Source of the DNA: Chelatococcus caeni
Lineage (GTDB): Bacteria; Pseudomonadota; Alphaproteobacteria; Rhizobiales; Beijerinckiaceae
Length of the DNA: 64,000 nucleotides
Reading direction: 5' to 3'
NCBI RefSeq assembly: GCF_014196925.1
Contig: NZ_JACIEN010000001.1
Location: 930,001-994,000, forward strand
Notes under the pieces: model-generated
What the model was told of the DNA's origin: nothing
The model's database searches: none
What the model saw: the letters and a program-made list of their open reading frames with translations, nothing else
Program-made: the position numbers and the translations under genes
Shown here: piece by piece, positions 1 to 8,322 of the stretch
Numbering within the stretch: the stretch's first letter is position 1
Layout of the letters: each line of letters begins with the position of its first letter

Positions 1-247
1 CAATCTTTTCCCTTGCACCGGGCGTCGACGTCAGTTGCAATAAGCCGCAACCTGCAGCGAATGCGGGAAGGAGTATGCGAGGCATGTCCGCCGAGTAGCC
101 GTAACGGTCAACGATTGTTGAGATTTGATTTACGACGTTTCGCAAAGATTTGATTCATCGTATTGTTTAAATTCGTCTTCATCGGCGCAGGCTATCGTAC
201 TCCTCATAAAAGGCTGGAAGATCGCAATCCGGCCTGCGTAACAGGCG

Positions 248-772
248 ATGGGGCGTATGATGGGGACTGTGATGAAAACGGTAGAGCCGACGCCGGTTCA
301 TTCCATAGACGCTGAAATCGGTCCGCTCTACTTGGAAGCTCTGACCCTCGTGGAGCGGCTGCACCGGCGTCTCCTGGACGTCATCAAGGACGAGTTCGAG
401 CGCCGCGGGCGCACGGACGTCAATGCGGTGCAGGCTCTCCTGCTCTACAACATCGGCGACAAGGAGCTGACGGCGAGCGAGCTGCGCACCCGCGGCTACT
501 ATCTCGGCTCCAACGTGTCCTACAACGTGAAGAAGCTCGTCGAGATGGGCTACCTGCACCATGCACGCTCGCGGGTCGACCGTCGCTCGGTGCGCATCAG
601 CCTGACCGATCGCGGGCGCGAAGTTCACGAGATCGTGTCCACGCTCTACGACAAGCACACGCGGACGATCGAGACGATCGGCGGCGTCACCGCCGAGGAT
701 TTCCGCAACCTCAACCAGGCCCTGGTGCGGCTCGAGCGCTACTGGACGGATCAGATCCGCTACCGGCTCTGA
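248..772 (+). CDS. ldtR: MarR-family transcriptional regulator LdtR
   Basis: This is a winged-helix regulator of the MarR family and, by its position next to an L,D-transpeptidase gene, the LdtR type known from Rhizobiales. In that group LdtR controls cell-wall remodelling genes. The core runs from 'LYLEALTLVERLHRRLLDVI' near residue 28, through a recognition-helix region with 'LGSNVSYNVKKLVEMGYL', to a wing with 'SRVDRRSVRISLTDRGREV'. The first ATG is at 248. The ATG at 272 has a better placed GGGGA ribosome site 5 bases upstream and may be the true start, which would give 166 residues. The gene ends 266 bases before the transpeptidase start, and both genes point the same way. The family call is firm; the LdtR assignment is inferred from context. 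Confidence 0.88.
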   Translation: MGRMMGTVMKTVEPTPVHSIDAEIGPLYLEALTLVERLHRRLLDVIKDEFERRGRTDVNAVQALLLYNIGDKELTASELRTRGYYLGSNVSYNVKKLVEMGYLHHARSRVDRRSVRISLTDRGREVHEIVSTLYDKHTRTIETIGGVTAEDFRNLNQALVRLERYWTDQIRYRL

Positions 773-926
773 CGTTCTCTTTCCCGCGGCTCGCAAGGCA
801 TCCGGCGGCTGGCACGGCCGCCGGATGTTGCATAATTGCAGCGCCCGGATTTTTGCGCGCGGCAGGGCCGAACCGTGGCGCCGCCTGCCACAAATTGGCC
901 CGAGTGCTCCCCGACAGCTCACGCTT

Positions 927-950
927 GATTAACCGTAGACGGTTTAATTA
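927..950. promoter_or_regulatory. Inverted repeat upstream of L,D-transpeptidase (candidate LdtR operator)
   Basis: AACCGT and ACGGTT form a perfect 6-bp inverted repeat separated by AG (931-944). It is flanked by TTAA on both sides with a one-base offset. It lies about 90 bases upstream of the likely GTG start of the transpeptidase and just downstream of a MarR-type gene, as expected for an operator. That it binds LdtR is inference. Confidence 0.45.
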
Positions 951-1038
951 GGGTCAGTCGTCCGTACGGGCGGCGATGTGGCGGCGTTCTTGCGCGCCGC
1001 CGGCAGTCAGAGCGAATTCGACGATCGGGATCCCGCCA

Positions 1039-2319
1039 GTGCGCATTACGGTTTCCAAACTCAATGCCTCCGCCTTCGCCGGTGCCGTCGCCGTTGCGTG
1101 TGCCGCCCTGTCGGCTCCGGCCGCCGCCCAGCAGCCGATGGTGATCGCCTCGCAGGCCGAGTGGAGCCAGGGCTACGACGCGGCGCCGCGCATCCGCGTG
1201 CAGCGCTCCTTCATGCCCACCGTCTCGCACGAGGCGATCACGGGCACCGAGCAGGCCATTGCGCATTATCGCGACATCGCGGCGCGTGGCGGCTGGGGCC
1301 AGGTGTCGTCCAACCAGCGGCTGCGCGTCGGCGCCAAGGGCCCGGGCGTCGTCGCCCTGCGCGAGCGTCTCATCCTGTCCGGCGACCTCGAGCCGTCCGC
1401 CGGCAATTCGCCGGTGTTCGACACCTATGTCGAGGCCGCGGTGAAGCGCTTCCAGGCGCGGCACGGCCTCAATGCGACGGGCGTCGTCAACGGGCCGACC
1501 ATCTCCGCGCTCAACGTGCCGGTCGATACCCGCCTGCGCCAGCTCGAGATCAATCTGGTGCGCCTGCGCGCCCTGTCGGGCGACCTCGGCGAGCGCTACG
1601 TGATCGTCAACATCCCGGCCGCGCTCGTCGAGACGGTCGAGGGCGGGCAGGTCGTCAGCCGTCACGCCGCCGGCGTCGGCAAGATCGACCGCCAGTCGCC
1701 GATCATGAACGCCAAGATCACCGAGATCAATTTCAACCCGTTCTGGACGGTGCCGGCCTCCATCATCCGCAAGGATCTCATCCCGAAGATGCGGCAGGAC
1801 CCGAGCTACCTGTCGGACAACAAGATCCGCGTCTACAACGGTCAGGGTCAGGAAGTTCCGCCGCAGAGCATCAACTGGAACTCCGACGAGGCCACGCGCT
1901 ACATGTTCCGCCAGGACCCCGGCGCGGACCTCAATTCGATGGGCTTCGTGCGCATCAACATTCCCAACCCGCACGGCGTCTACATGCACGACACGCCGGC
2001 CAAGGGCATCTTCGGCGACGACTTCCGCTTCGTCTCGTCGGGCTGCGTGCGCGTGCAGAACGTGCGCGACTACATCACCTGGCTGCTCAAGGAGACGTCC
2101 GGCTGGGATCGCGCGGCGATCGACCAGGCGATCGCCTCGGGCGAGCGAATCGACGCCCGCCTCGCTAGGCCGGTGAACGTCTACTGGACCTACATCACCG
2201 CCTGGGCGTCGCCGGACGGCATCGTGCAGTTCCGCGACGACGTCTACAACCGCGACGGCCTCGGCGTGCAGAACGTGATGGCCGCGGCCCAGGCGGAAGA
2301 GACCGAACCGGTCAACTGA
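1039..2319 (+). CDS. ldtP: Periplasmic L,D-transpeptidase (YkuD) with peptidoglycan-binding domain
   Basis: The enzyme makes 3-3 cross-links in peptidoglycan or attaches proteins to it, acting in the periplasm. From the GTG at 1039 the protein opens with a signal peptide (hydrophobic stretch ending 'LSAPAAAQQ'). A PG_binding_1 domain follows ('LRVGAKGPGVVALRERL' to 'ATGVVNGPTISALN'), then a YkuD domain. The catalytic motif is visible as His317 ('YMHDTP') and Cys336 in 'SSGCVRVQNV'. An upstream in-frame ATG at 976 would bury the signal peptide behind 21 residues, so the GTG is preferred. Its length of 426 residues fits the YcbB-like group. An intrinsic terminator follows. The LdtP name rests on adjacency to ldtR. 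Confidence 0.88.
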   Translation: MRITVSKLNASAFAGAVAVACAALSAPAAAQQPMVIASQAEWSQGYDAAPRIRVQRSFMPTVSHEAITGTEQAIAHYRDIAARGGWGQVSSNQRLRVGAKGPGVVALRERLILSGDLEPSAGNSPVFDTYVEAAVKRFQARHGLNATGVVNGPTISALNVPVDTRLRQLEINLVRLRALSGDLGERYVIVNIPAALVETVEGGQVVSRHAAGVGKIDRQSPIMNAKITEINFNPFWTVPASIIRKDLIPKMRQDPSYLSDNKIRVYNGQGQEVPPQSINWNSDEATRYMFRQDPGADLNSMGFVRINIPNPHGVYMHDTPAKGIFGDDFRFVSSGCVRVQNVRDYITWLLKETSGWDRAAIDQAIASGERIDARLARPVNVYWTYITAWASPDGIVQFRDDVYNRDGLGVQNVMAAAQAEETEPVN

Positions 2320-2344
2320 CCTCCCGTCCCGGTTCCCGAACAAC

Positions 2345-2375
2345 GGCCCGCCCCTCGGCGGGCCGTTTGCTTTTG
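2345..2375 (+). terminator. Intrinsic terminator after the L,D-transpeptidase gene
   Basis: GGCCCGCC (2345-2352) pairs perfectly with GGCGGGCC (2357-2364) around a 4-base loop and is followed by the T-rich run GTTTGCTTTT. Confidence 0.85.
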
Positions 2376-2429
2376 CGGCCCGCGCCCGTCCATGCAGCGG
2401 GTGCGACGCCGTTGAGCGTCCCGCGCCTG

Positions 2430-2458
2430 TTGGCGCCCGCCGAGCGAAGTGTTATGCA
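2430..2458 (+). promoter_or_regulatory. Candidate sigma-70-type promoter of glyA
   Basis: TTGGCG (2430-2435) is separated by 17 bases from TATGCA (2453-2458). This would start a transcript near 2465 with a leader of about 150 bases before the glyA ATG. It is an assignment by eye with no experimental support. Confidence 0.35.
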
Positions 2459-2525
2459 CCTCTCGTGCGGGACGCGAGGACCCGCCCCCATATCGTAGGT
2501 CATCACACGAAAGGCTTGCGCCCCG

Positions 2526-2598
2526 GCTGGACGTCCCGTCCAGCGCCTCGGGAGGCGGGCGGCCCCCGATCGTCGGTGACCCGGATCAGGTGACCTGA
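2526..2598 (+). promoter_or_regulatory. Structured leader of glyA (three stacked inverted repeats)
   Basis: Three clean inverted repeats lie between the likely promoter and the glyA ribosome site. GCTGGACG/CGTCCAGC spans 2526-2544 with a 3-base loop. GCCTC/GAGGC spans 2545-2556. TCAGGT-g-ACCTGA spans 2586-2598. The last ends 16 bases before the ATG, so it could affect ribosome access or bind a regulator. I could not match the leader to the ZTP, THF, SAM or glycine riboswitch cores from memory, so its class is unknown. Confidence 0.4.
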
Positions 2599-2613
2599 AG
2601 TCGAGGTGAAGCC

Positions 2614-3918
2614 ATGAGCGCGAGCAACGCCGTTCCGTCCCATCTGTCCAACAGCTTCTTCTCGGCCGGGCTGGCGGATGCCGACCCCGAGATCGCCCGT
2701 GCCGTCGCGCTCGAGCTCGGCCGCCAGCAGACCGAGATCGAGCTTATCGCCTCCGAGAACATCGTCTCGCGGGCGGTGCTCGAGGCGCAGGGCTCGGTGA
2801 TGACGAACAAATATGCCGAGGGCTATCCCAAGCGCCGCTACTACGGCGGCTGCCAGTTCGTCGACATCGCCGAGGAGCTCGCCATCGAGCGCGCCTGCCG
2901 CCTGTTCGACTGCCGCTTCGCCAATGTGCAGCCCAATTCCGGCTCGCAGGCCAACCAGGCCGTGTTCATGGCGCTCGCCCAGCCGGGCGACGTGTTCATG
3001 GGCCTCGACCTCGCCGCGGGCGGGCACCTGACGCACGGGGCCAAGCCCAACATGTCGGGCAAGTGGTTCCGCCCGGTGCACTACACGGTGCGCGAGGACG
3101 ACCAGCGCGTCGACATGGACGAGGTCGAGCGCCTCGCCCACGAGCACAAGCCCAGGATCATCGTCGCCGGCGGCTCGGCCTATTCGCGCCATTGGGACTT
3201 CGCCCGCTTCCGCCAGATCGCGGACGCTGTCGGCGCCTATTTCATGGTCGACATGGCCCATTTCGCGGGGCTCGTGGCCGGCGGGGCGCATCCCTCGCCG
3301 TTCCCGCACGCCCATGTGGTGACGACGACCACCCACAAGACGCTGCGCGGGCCCCGCGGCGGCATGATCCTCACCAATGACGAGGACCTCGCCAAGAAGA
3401 TCAATTCCGCCATTTTTCCCGGCCTGCAGGGCGGCCCGCTCATGCACGTCATCGCCGCCAAGGCGGTGGCCTTCGGCGAGGCGCTCAGGCCCGAGTTCAA
3501 GGTCTATGCCCGCTCGGTGGTGGAGAACGCCAAGGTCCTCGCCGACACGATGGTGGAGGCGGGCTTCGCCGTCGTCTCCGGCGGCACGGACAACCACCTG
3601 ATGCTCGTCGACATGCGCCCCAAGGGCCTCACCGGCAAGGCGGCCGAGGCGGCGCTCGGCCGCGCGCACATCACCTGCAACAAGAACGGCGTGCCCTTCG
3701 ACACCGAGAAGCCGACGATCACCTCCGGCATCCGCCTCGGCACCCCGGCCTGCACGACGCGCGGCTTCGGCGTCGCCGAGTTCAGGCGTGTCGGCGAACT
3801 CATCGGCGAGGTACTCGCCGGGCTCGCCAAGAACGGCGAGGAGAACAACGCGGCGGTGGAGAATGCCGTGCGCGAGAAGGCTCACGAGCTGACGCGGCGG
3901 TTCCCTATCTATCCCTGA
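2614..3918 (+). CDS. glyA: Serine hydroxymethyltransferase
   Basis: This cytoplasmic PLP enzyme converts serine and tetrahydrofolate to glycine and 5,10-methylene-THF, the main one-carbon supply. At 434 residues it has normal length. The hallmark '[11 protein letters not shown]' (residues 42-52), '[14 protein letters not shown]' and the PLP-lysine motif '[14 protein letters not shown]' (Lys242) are all present. The ATG at 2614 is preceded by a GAGGTGAAG ribosome site. It is followed after 24 bases by nrdR, then by the riboflavin genes, the usual order in Hyphomicrobiales. The leader has unusual secondary structure. Confidence 0.97.
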   Translation: MSASNAVPSHLSNSFFSAGLADADPEIARAVALELGRQQTEIELIASENIVSRAVLEAQGSVMTNKYAEGYPKRRYYGGCQFVDIAEELAIERACRLFDCRFANVQPNSGSQANQAVFMALAQPGDVFMGLDLAAGGHLTHGAKPNMSGKWFRPVHYTVREDDQRVDMDEVERLAHEHKPRIIVAGGSAYSRHWDFARFRQIADAVGAYFMVDMAHFAGLVAGGAHPSPFPHAHVVTTTTHKTLRGPRGGMILTNDEDLAKKINSAIFPGLQGGPLMHVIAAKAVAFGEALRPEFKVYARSVVENAKVLADTMVEAGFAVVSGGTDNHLMLVDMRPKGLTGKAAEAALGRAHITCNKNGVPFDTEKPTITSGIRLGTPACTTRGFGVAEFRRVGELIGEVLAGLAKNGEENNAAVENAVREKAHELTRRFPIYP

Positions 3919-3942
3919 GGCCGCCACGGCCGGAGACGCGCC

Positions 3943-4431
3943 ATGCGCTGCCCCTATTGCGGTAACCTCGACACGCAGGTGAAGGACTCGCGCCCGACGG
4001 ACGACCATTCGGTCATCCGCCGGCGGCGCATCTGTCCCGACTGCGGCGGGCGTTTCACGACCTTCGAGCGCGTCCAGCTGCGCGAGCTCATGGTGGTGAA
4101 GCGCTCGGGCCGGCGCGTGCCCTTCGACCGCGACAAGCTGATGCAGTCCGTCTCCATCGCGCTGCGCAAGCGCTCGGTGGACGAGGAGCGGGTGGAGCGC
4201 ATGATCAACGGCATCGTGCGCCAGCTCGAGAGCTCCGGCGAGACCGAGATCCCGAGTGAGAAGATCGGCGAACTCGTCATGGAAGGGCTGCGCAACCTCG
4301 ACAGCGTGGCCTATGTCCGCTTCGCCTCGGTCTATCGCAATTTCCGCGAGGCCAAGGATTTCGAGGAGATCATTGGCGAGCTGGCCGGGGGGGAGATCAT
4401 TCCCCTCAGGCGGGAGCACGAGGAAAGTTGA
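3943..4431 (+). CDS. nrdR: Transcriptional repressor NrdR
   Basis: NrdR is the zinc-ribbon, ATP-cone repressor of ribonucleotide reductase genes and acts by binding NrdR boxes when (d)ATP is bound. The N-terminal zinc ribbon has Cys3, Cys6, Cys31 and Cys34. It is followed by the ATP-cone beginning '[20 protein letters not shown]'. At 162 residues it is close to the usual 150-160. It lies between glyA and ribD, and its TGA overlaps the possible TTG start of ribD, indicating a shared transcript. No NrdR target operon is in the window. Confidence 0.97.
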   Translation: MRCPYCGNLDTQVKDSRPTDDHSVIRRRRICPDCGGRFTTFERVQLRELMVVKRSGRRVPFDRDKLMQSVSIALRKRSVDEERVERMINGIVRQLESSGETEIPSEKIGELVMEGLRNLDSVAYVRFASVYRNFREAKDFEEIIGELAGGEIIPLRREHEES

Positions 4432-5609
4432 CCGTGCCCGGACCAGCGGCCGCGCCGGAAGCCTTCTCCGCCGCGCCGTCTGCGCGTTCCCGAGAGATGC
4501 TCGATACGGGCTTCATGACGACGGCGCTCGCCCTCGGCGCGCGCAACCTCGGCCATGCCGCCCCCAACCCCTCCGTCGGTGCGGTCATCGTGGCTTCCAC
4601 GGCCGCGGGCCCGCTCGTCGTCGGGCGCGGCGTGACCCATCCCGGCGGGCGCCCGCATGCCGAGCGCGTGGCGCTCGACCGGGCCGGCGAGGCGGCCCGC
4701 GGCGCGACCATGTATGTCACGCTGGAGCCGTGCTCCCACCACGGCCGCACGTCGCCCTGTTCCCAGGCCATCGTCGAGGCCGGCATCGCCCGGGTCGTCT
4801 CGGCGATCGAGGATGCCGATCCGCGCGTGCGCGGCCAGGGCCATGCCCAGCTGCGCGCTGCCGGCATCGCCGTCGAGATCGGCCTCGGCGAGGCGGAGGC
4901 CTTCCGCCAGCATCGCGGGCACTTCCTGCGCGTCACCGAGGGCCGGCCCGCCGTGCAGGTCAAGCTGGCGCAGACGGTGGACGGCATCGCCGCCCGGCCC
5001 GGCACGCGGCTCATGATCACCGGCCGCGCGGCGAACGACCGGGTGCACCTGATGCGTGCCCATGCCGATGCCATCATGGTCGGCGTTGGCACCGTGCTCG
5101 CCGACGATCCGCAGCTGACCGTGCGGCTGCCGGGCATGGACGAGCAGTCGCCCCTGCGCATCGTCGTCGACAGCGCCTTGCGCACGCCGGCGACGGCGGA
5201 GCTCGTGCGGACGGCGAGCGCGTGGCCGACCTGGATCGTCGCCACGGAGAACGCGCCGATCGCGGCGGAGCAGGTGCTGCGTGCTGCCGGCGTGGAGGTC
5301 ATGCGCGTCGCCGCCGGGCCGGACGGGCGGGTGGATCTTGCCGCCATGCTGCAGCTCTTCGGCAGCCTCGGCCTGACGCGCATCCTGTGCGAGGGCGGGC
5401 CGGCCCTTGCGGAAGCGCTGGCGAGGGCCGATCTCGTCGACGAGGTGACGCTGATCACGGCCAGCCATGCCTATGACGGGCACGAGGCAGGCATCGCCGC
5501 GCTCGGCCCGGCGCTCGCGGCTGCGCTCGCGGGCGAGGGCGCGCTCGTGCGCTTCGGCGAGGCTCTGGCGGGCGAGGACCATCTGGCCTTTTGGGAAAGG
5601 ACGCGTTGA
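4428..5609 (+). CDS. ribD: Bifunctional riboflavin deaminase/reductase RibD
   Basis: RibD catalyses two consecutive steps of riboflavin synthesis: deamination of the diaminopyrimidine and reduction of the ribosyl side chain. The N-terminal deaminase has the zinc motif 'PHAE' (His77, Glu79) with '[12 protein letters not shown]' (Cys102, Cys111). The C-terminal reductase runs from '[14 protein letters not shown]' to '[11 protein letters not shown]'. Length is 393 residues from TTG 4428; a GTG at 4434 is an equally plausible start. The first 28 residues before '[11 protein letters not shown]' are poorly conserved in kind and could be partly untranslated. It overlaps nrdR upstream and ribE downstream (TGATG), so translation is probably coupled. 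Confidence 0.95.
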   Translation: MTVPGPAAAPEAFSAAPSARSREMLDTGFMTTALALGARNLGHAAPNPSVGAVIVASTAAGPLVVGRGVTHPGGRPHAERVALDRAGEAARGATMYVTLEPCSHHGRTSPCSQAIVEAGIARVVSAIEDADPRVRGQGHAQLRAAGIAVEIGLGEAEAFRQHRGHFLRVTEGRPAVQVKLAQTVDGIAARPGTRLMITGRAANDRVHLMRAHADAIMVGVGTVLADDPQLTVRLPGMDEQSPLRIVVDSALRTPATAELVRTASAWPTWIVATENAPIAAEQVLRAAGVEVMRVAAGPDGRVDLAAMLQLFGSLGLTRILCEGGPALAEALARADLVDEVTLITASHAYDGHEAGIAALGPALAAALAGEGALVRFGEALAGEDHLAFWERTR

Positions 5610-6256
5610 TGTTCACCGGCATCGTGACGGATGTGGGCGAGGTGATCGCCGCCGAGGACTTCCAGGGCACGCTGAGGCGCCTGCGCATCCATTCCGCCTA
5701 CGATCCGGCCGGCATCGCCCTTGGCGCCTCCATCGCCTGCGGCGGTCCGTGCCTCACCGTCGTCGCGGTGGGCCCGCGCGAGGGCGGCTCGTGGTTCGAG
5801 GTCGATTGCGCCGCCGAGACGCTGGCGCGCACCACCGTGCCGCGCTGGCAGGCCGGCACGCGCGTCAATCTCGAGCGGGCGCTGAAGATCGGCGACGAGC
5901 TCGGCGGCCATATCGTGACCGGCCACGTCGACGGTGTCGGCGAGATCGTCGGCTGGGACGACATCACCGAGACCGGTGGGGCGGACGATCCCTGGGGGCC
6001 GAGCGCCCGGGTGACGGTGCGCGCGCCGCGCGCGCTCGCGCCCTTCATCGCCGAGAAGGGCTCGGTGACGCTCGACGGCACGTCGCTGACCGTCAACGGC
6101 GTTGCCGATGACACCTTCTCCGTGCTGCTCATCCCGCATACCATCGCGGTCACCACGTGGCGCGATCGCAAGGTGGGCGACGCGCTCAACATCGAGGTCG
6201 ATCTGATGGCGCGCTATGCCGCCCGCCTTGCGGAGGCGCGAGCGGCGGGGTACTGA
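5609..6256 (+). CDS. ribE: Riboflavin synthase alpha chain
   Basis: The enzyme dismutates two 6,7-dimethyl-8-ribityllumazine molecules to riboflavin and the RibD substrate's successor pyrimidine. The signature start '[12 protein letters not shown]' fixes the ATG at 5609, which overlaps the ribD stop by one base. Two lumazine-binding repeats are visible, the second opening near 'HIVTGHVDGVGEIVGW'. At 215 residues it has family length. A stretch of about 100 bases without obvious regulatory structure separates it from ribH. Some databases call this gene ribC. Confidence 0.96.
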   Translation: MFTGIVTDVGEVIAAEDFQGTLRRLRIHSAYDPAGIALGASIACGGPCLTVVAVGPREGGSWFEVDCAAETLARTTVPRWQAGTRVNLERALKIGDELGGHIVTGHVDGVGEIVGWDDITETGGADDPWGPSARVTVRAPRALAPFIAEKGSVTLDGTSLTVNGVADDTFSVLLIPHTIAVTTWRDRKVGDALNIEVDLMARYAARLAEARAAGY

Positions 6257-6358
6257 CGCGAGCAAGATTTCCTGATCAACGAAGCCGCGGTCGCAACGGC
6301 CGCTGTCCCGACTGTCCGGGCGGGTTTCCCTCCCGCCGCGCAAGACGAAAAGAACATC

Positions 6359-6853
6359 ATGGCCGGTCCACGCCAAGCCCAACTCCATGCTGCGCCCCTG
6401 CCGGGCGCCCGCGTCCTCGTCGTCGAGGCACGCTTCTACGACGAACTCGCCGACGAACTGCTGGCCGGCGCGCGCGCCGCCATCGCCGAGGCCGGCGCCG
6501 AGAGCCACATCATCACCGTGCCCGGTGCGCTCGAGGCTCCGGCCATGGTCGCCATCGCGCTCGATGCGGCCGAGGCCGCCGGCCGGCCCTTCGATGCGGT
6601 GGTCGTGCTCGGCTGCGTCATCCGCGGCGAGACCGGCCATTACGACATCGTCGCCGGCGAGAGCGCGCGCGCGCTGATGGACCTGTCGGTTTCGCGCCGC
6701 ATCCCGCTCGGCAACGGCATCCTGACGGTGGAGAACGAGGCGCAGGCCTTCGCCCGCGCCCGTGTCGCGGAGATGAACAAGGGCGGCGGCGCGGCCGAGG
6801 CGGCGCTCGCCGTGCTGCGCCACAAGCGGGCGCTGGCGGAGGTATTGCGATGA
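6359..6853 (+). CDS. ribH: 6,7-dimethyl-8-ribityllumazine synthase
   Basis: This is lumazine synthase, which condenses the pyrimidine with dihydroxybutanone phosphate to make the substrate of riboflavin synthase. It forms an oligomeric cytoplasmic shell. The 'VPGALEAP' motif (residues 54-61) and 'GETGHYDIV' with catalytic His94 are intact, and 164 residues is normal. The end overlaps the nusB start as ATGA. This rib-nusB order is standard in alphaproteobacteria, where rRNA antitermination factor NusB travels with riboflavin genes. Confidence 0.96.
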   Translation: MAGPRQAQLHAAPLPGARVLVVEARFYDELADELLAGARAAIAEAGAESHIITVPGALEAPAMVAIALDAAEAAGRPFDAVVVLGCVIRGETGHYDIVAGESARALMDLSVSRRIPLGNGILTVENEAQAFARARVAEMNKGGGAAEAALAVLRHKRALAEVLR

Positions 6854-7314
6854 GCCGCAGCGAGATGCGCAGCGCCGCCCGGCTCGCCGCCGTGCAGGCG
6901 CTCTACGAGATGGACATCGCCGGCACGGGTGTCATGGAGGCCGTCGCCGAGTTCGAGAACCACTGGATCGGCCGCGAGATCGAGGGCGTCACCTTCCGTG
7001 CGCCCGACGTGGACCTGTTCCGCGACCTCATCGCCGGCGTGGTGCGCGAGCAGAAGCTCGTGGACCGCCGCCTCGACGAGGCGCTCGCCAAGGGATGGCC
7101 GCTGAAGCGCGTCGAGGTGGTGCTGCGGGCCGTGCTGCGCGCCGGCGCCTACGAGCTCTTCTTCCGCAAGGACATCCCGGTCCGCGTCACCATCTCGGAA
7201 TATGTCGACGTCGCCCGCGCCTTCTACGACGAGGACGAGCCGGGCCTCGTCAATGCCGTGCTCGACGCGCTGGCGCGCAGCGTCCGGGCGGCCGAGCTCG
7301 CGGCGCGCCCCTGA
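6850..7314 (+). CDS. nusB: Transcription antitermination factor NusB
   Basis: NusB binds boxA RNA with NusE (S10) and supports antitermination of rRNA operons. The all-helical family pattern is clear: '[19 protein letters not shown]' at the start and '[27 protein letters not shown]' toward the end. The ATG at 6850 overlaps the ribH stop, giving 154 residues. An in-frame extension upstream to 6157 exists, but it runs through ribE and ribH and is spurious. thiL follows after 7 bases. Confidence 0.95.
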   Translation: MSRSEMRSAARLAAVQALYEMDIAGTGVMEAVAEFENHWIGREIEGVTFRAPDVDLFRDLIAGVVREQKLVDRRLDEALAKGWPLKRVEVVLRAVLRAGAYELFFRKDIPVRVTISEYVDVARAFYDEDEPGLVNAVLDALARSVRAAELAARP

Positions 7315-7321
7315 GGCGGGC

Positions 7322-8317
7322 ATGGCGGGCGGCTCACCCTTCAGCGAAGACGAGCTGATCGCGCGCTTCCTCGCGCCGCTCGCCGGGGAGGGCGGCTTCG
7401 GCCTCAGGGACGACACGGCGCTCCTGTCGCTGCCGGAGGGCGAGGAACTCGTCCTGACGGTTGATGCCGTCGTCGCCGGGGTGCACTTCCTGCCGGACGA
7501 TCCGCCGGCGTCCATCGCCCGCAAGGCCTTGCGGGTCAATCTCTCGGACCTCGCCGCCAAGGGGGCCGCGCCGCGCGGCTTCCTGCTCGTCCTTGCCCTG
7601 CCGCCCGGCTGGACGGAGGGGTGGATGGCCGATTTCGCCGCCGGCCTCGGCGAGGATGCGGCGGCCTATGGCTGTCCGCTGCTCGGCGGCGACACCGTGC
7701 GGACGCCCGGGCCCCTGACGCTGTCGATCACCGCCTTCGGTGCCGTGCCGCAGGGCACGATGGTGCCGCGCACGGGTGCGCACGAAGGTGACGCGGTGCT
7801 CGTCAGCGGCACCATCGGCGATGCCGCGCTCGGCCTCGCGCTCCACGCCGGCAAAGGCGGCGCCTGGGCGGCGGCCCTGACGGAGGAGGAGCGGGGCCAC
7901 CTCGTCGACCGCTATCTCCACCCCCGGCCGCGGACCAATCTCGCCGCGGCCGTCCGGGCGAATGCGCGGGCGGCGATGGACGTTTCCGACGGTCTCGTCG
8001 GCGATTTCGCCAAGATGCTGCGTGCCGCCCGGCTCGGCGGCGAGATCGACCTTGCGCTTCTGCCCTTGTCCGCCGCCGCGCGCTCTGCGCTCGGCGCAGA
8101 CGAGACCCTCGTCGAAGCCATCGCGACGGGCGGCGACGATTATGAAATCCTCTGCACGGTCCCCGAGAGCGGAATCGATGGGCTTGTGGAGGCTGCCCGC
8201 AGTGCCGGCACGCCGCTGACCCGGATCGGGACCGTGGGCGCCGCCGGTGGCGGGCTGACCATCCGCGACGGGGCGGGCGAGCGGCAGTTCGCCCGGGGCT
8301 CGTACGGGCATTTCTGA
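7322..8317 (+). CDS. thiL: Thiamine-monophosphate kinase
   Basis: ThiL phosphorylates thiamine monophosphate to the active cofactor thiamine diphosphate using ATP. It belongs to the AIR-synthase/PurM-like superfamily. The N-terminal 'LRDDTALL' and 'VDAVVAGVHFLPDDPP' acidic metal-binding motifs, 'KALRVNLSDLAAKGA' and the C-terminal 'MDVSDGLVGDFAKML' and 'TGGDDYEIL' motifs are all present. At 331 residues the length is normal. ATG 7322 is chosen because it directly follows nusB; an earlier in-frame start at 7202 would lie inside nusB. Confidence 0.95.
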   Translation: MAGGSPFSEDELIARFLAPLAGEGGFGLRDDTALLSLPEGEELVLTVDAVVAGVHFLPDDPPASIARKALRVNLSDLAAKGAAPRGFLLVLALPPGWTEGWMADFAAGLGEDAAAYGCPLLGGDTVRTPGPLTLSITAFGAVPQGTMVPRTGAHEGDAVLVSGTIGDAALGLALHAGKGGAWAAALTEEERGHLVDRYLHPRPRTNLAAAVRANARAAMDVSDGLVGDFAKMLRAARLGGEIDLALLPLSAAARSALGADETLVEAIATGGDDYEILCTVPESGIDGLVEAARSAGTPLTRIGTVGAAGGGLTIRDGAGERQFARGSYGHF

Positions 8318-8322
8318 GGCGG

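Noticed and set aside
2465-2613. ZTP or THF riboswitch in the glyA leader
   Set aside because: I looked for the conserved core of the ZTP motif and for THF-type junctions and did not find them. I kept only the neutral description of a structured leader.
6257-6358. FMN riboswitch between ribE and ribH
   Set aside because: The gap is about 100 bases and lacks the conserved FMN-element blocks.
6157-6849. N-terminal extension of NusB by 231 codons
   Set aside because: It runs through ribE and ribH in another frame. NusB proteins begin at the ATG overlapping the ribH stop.
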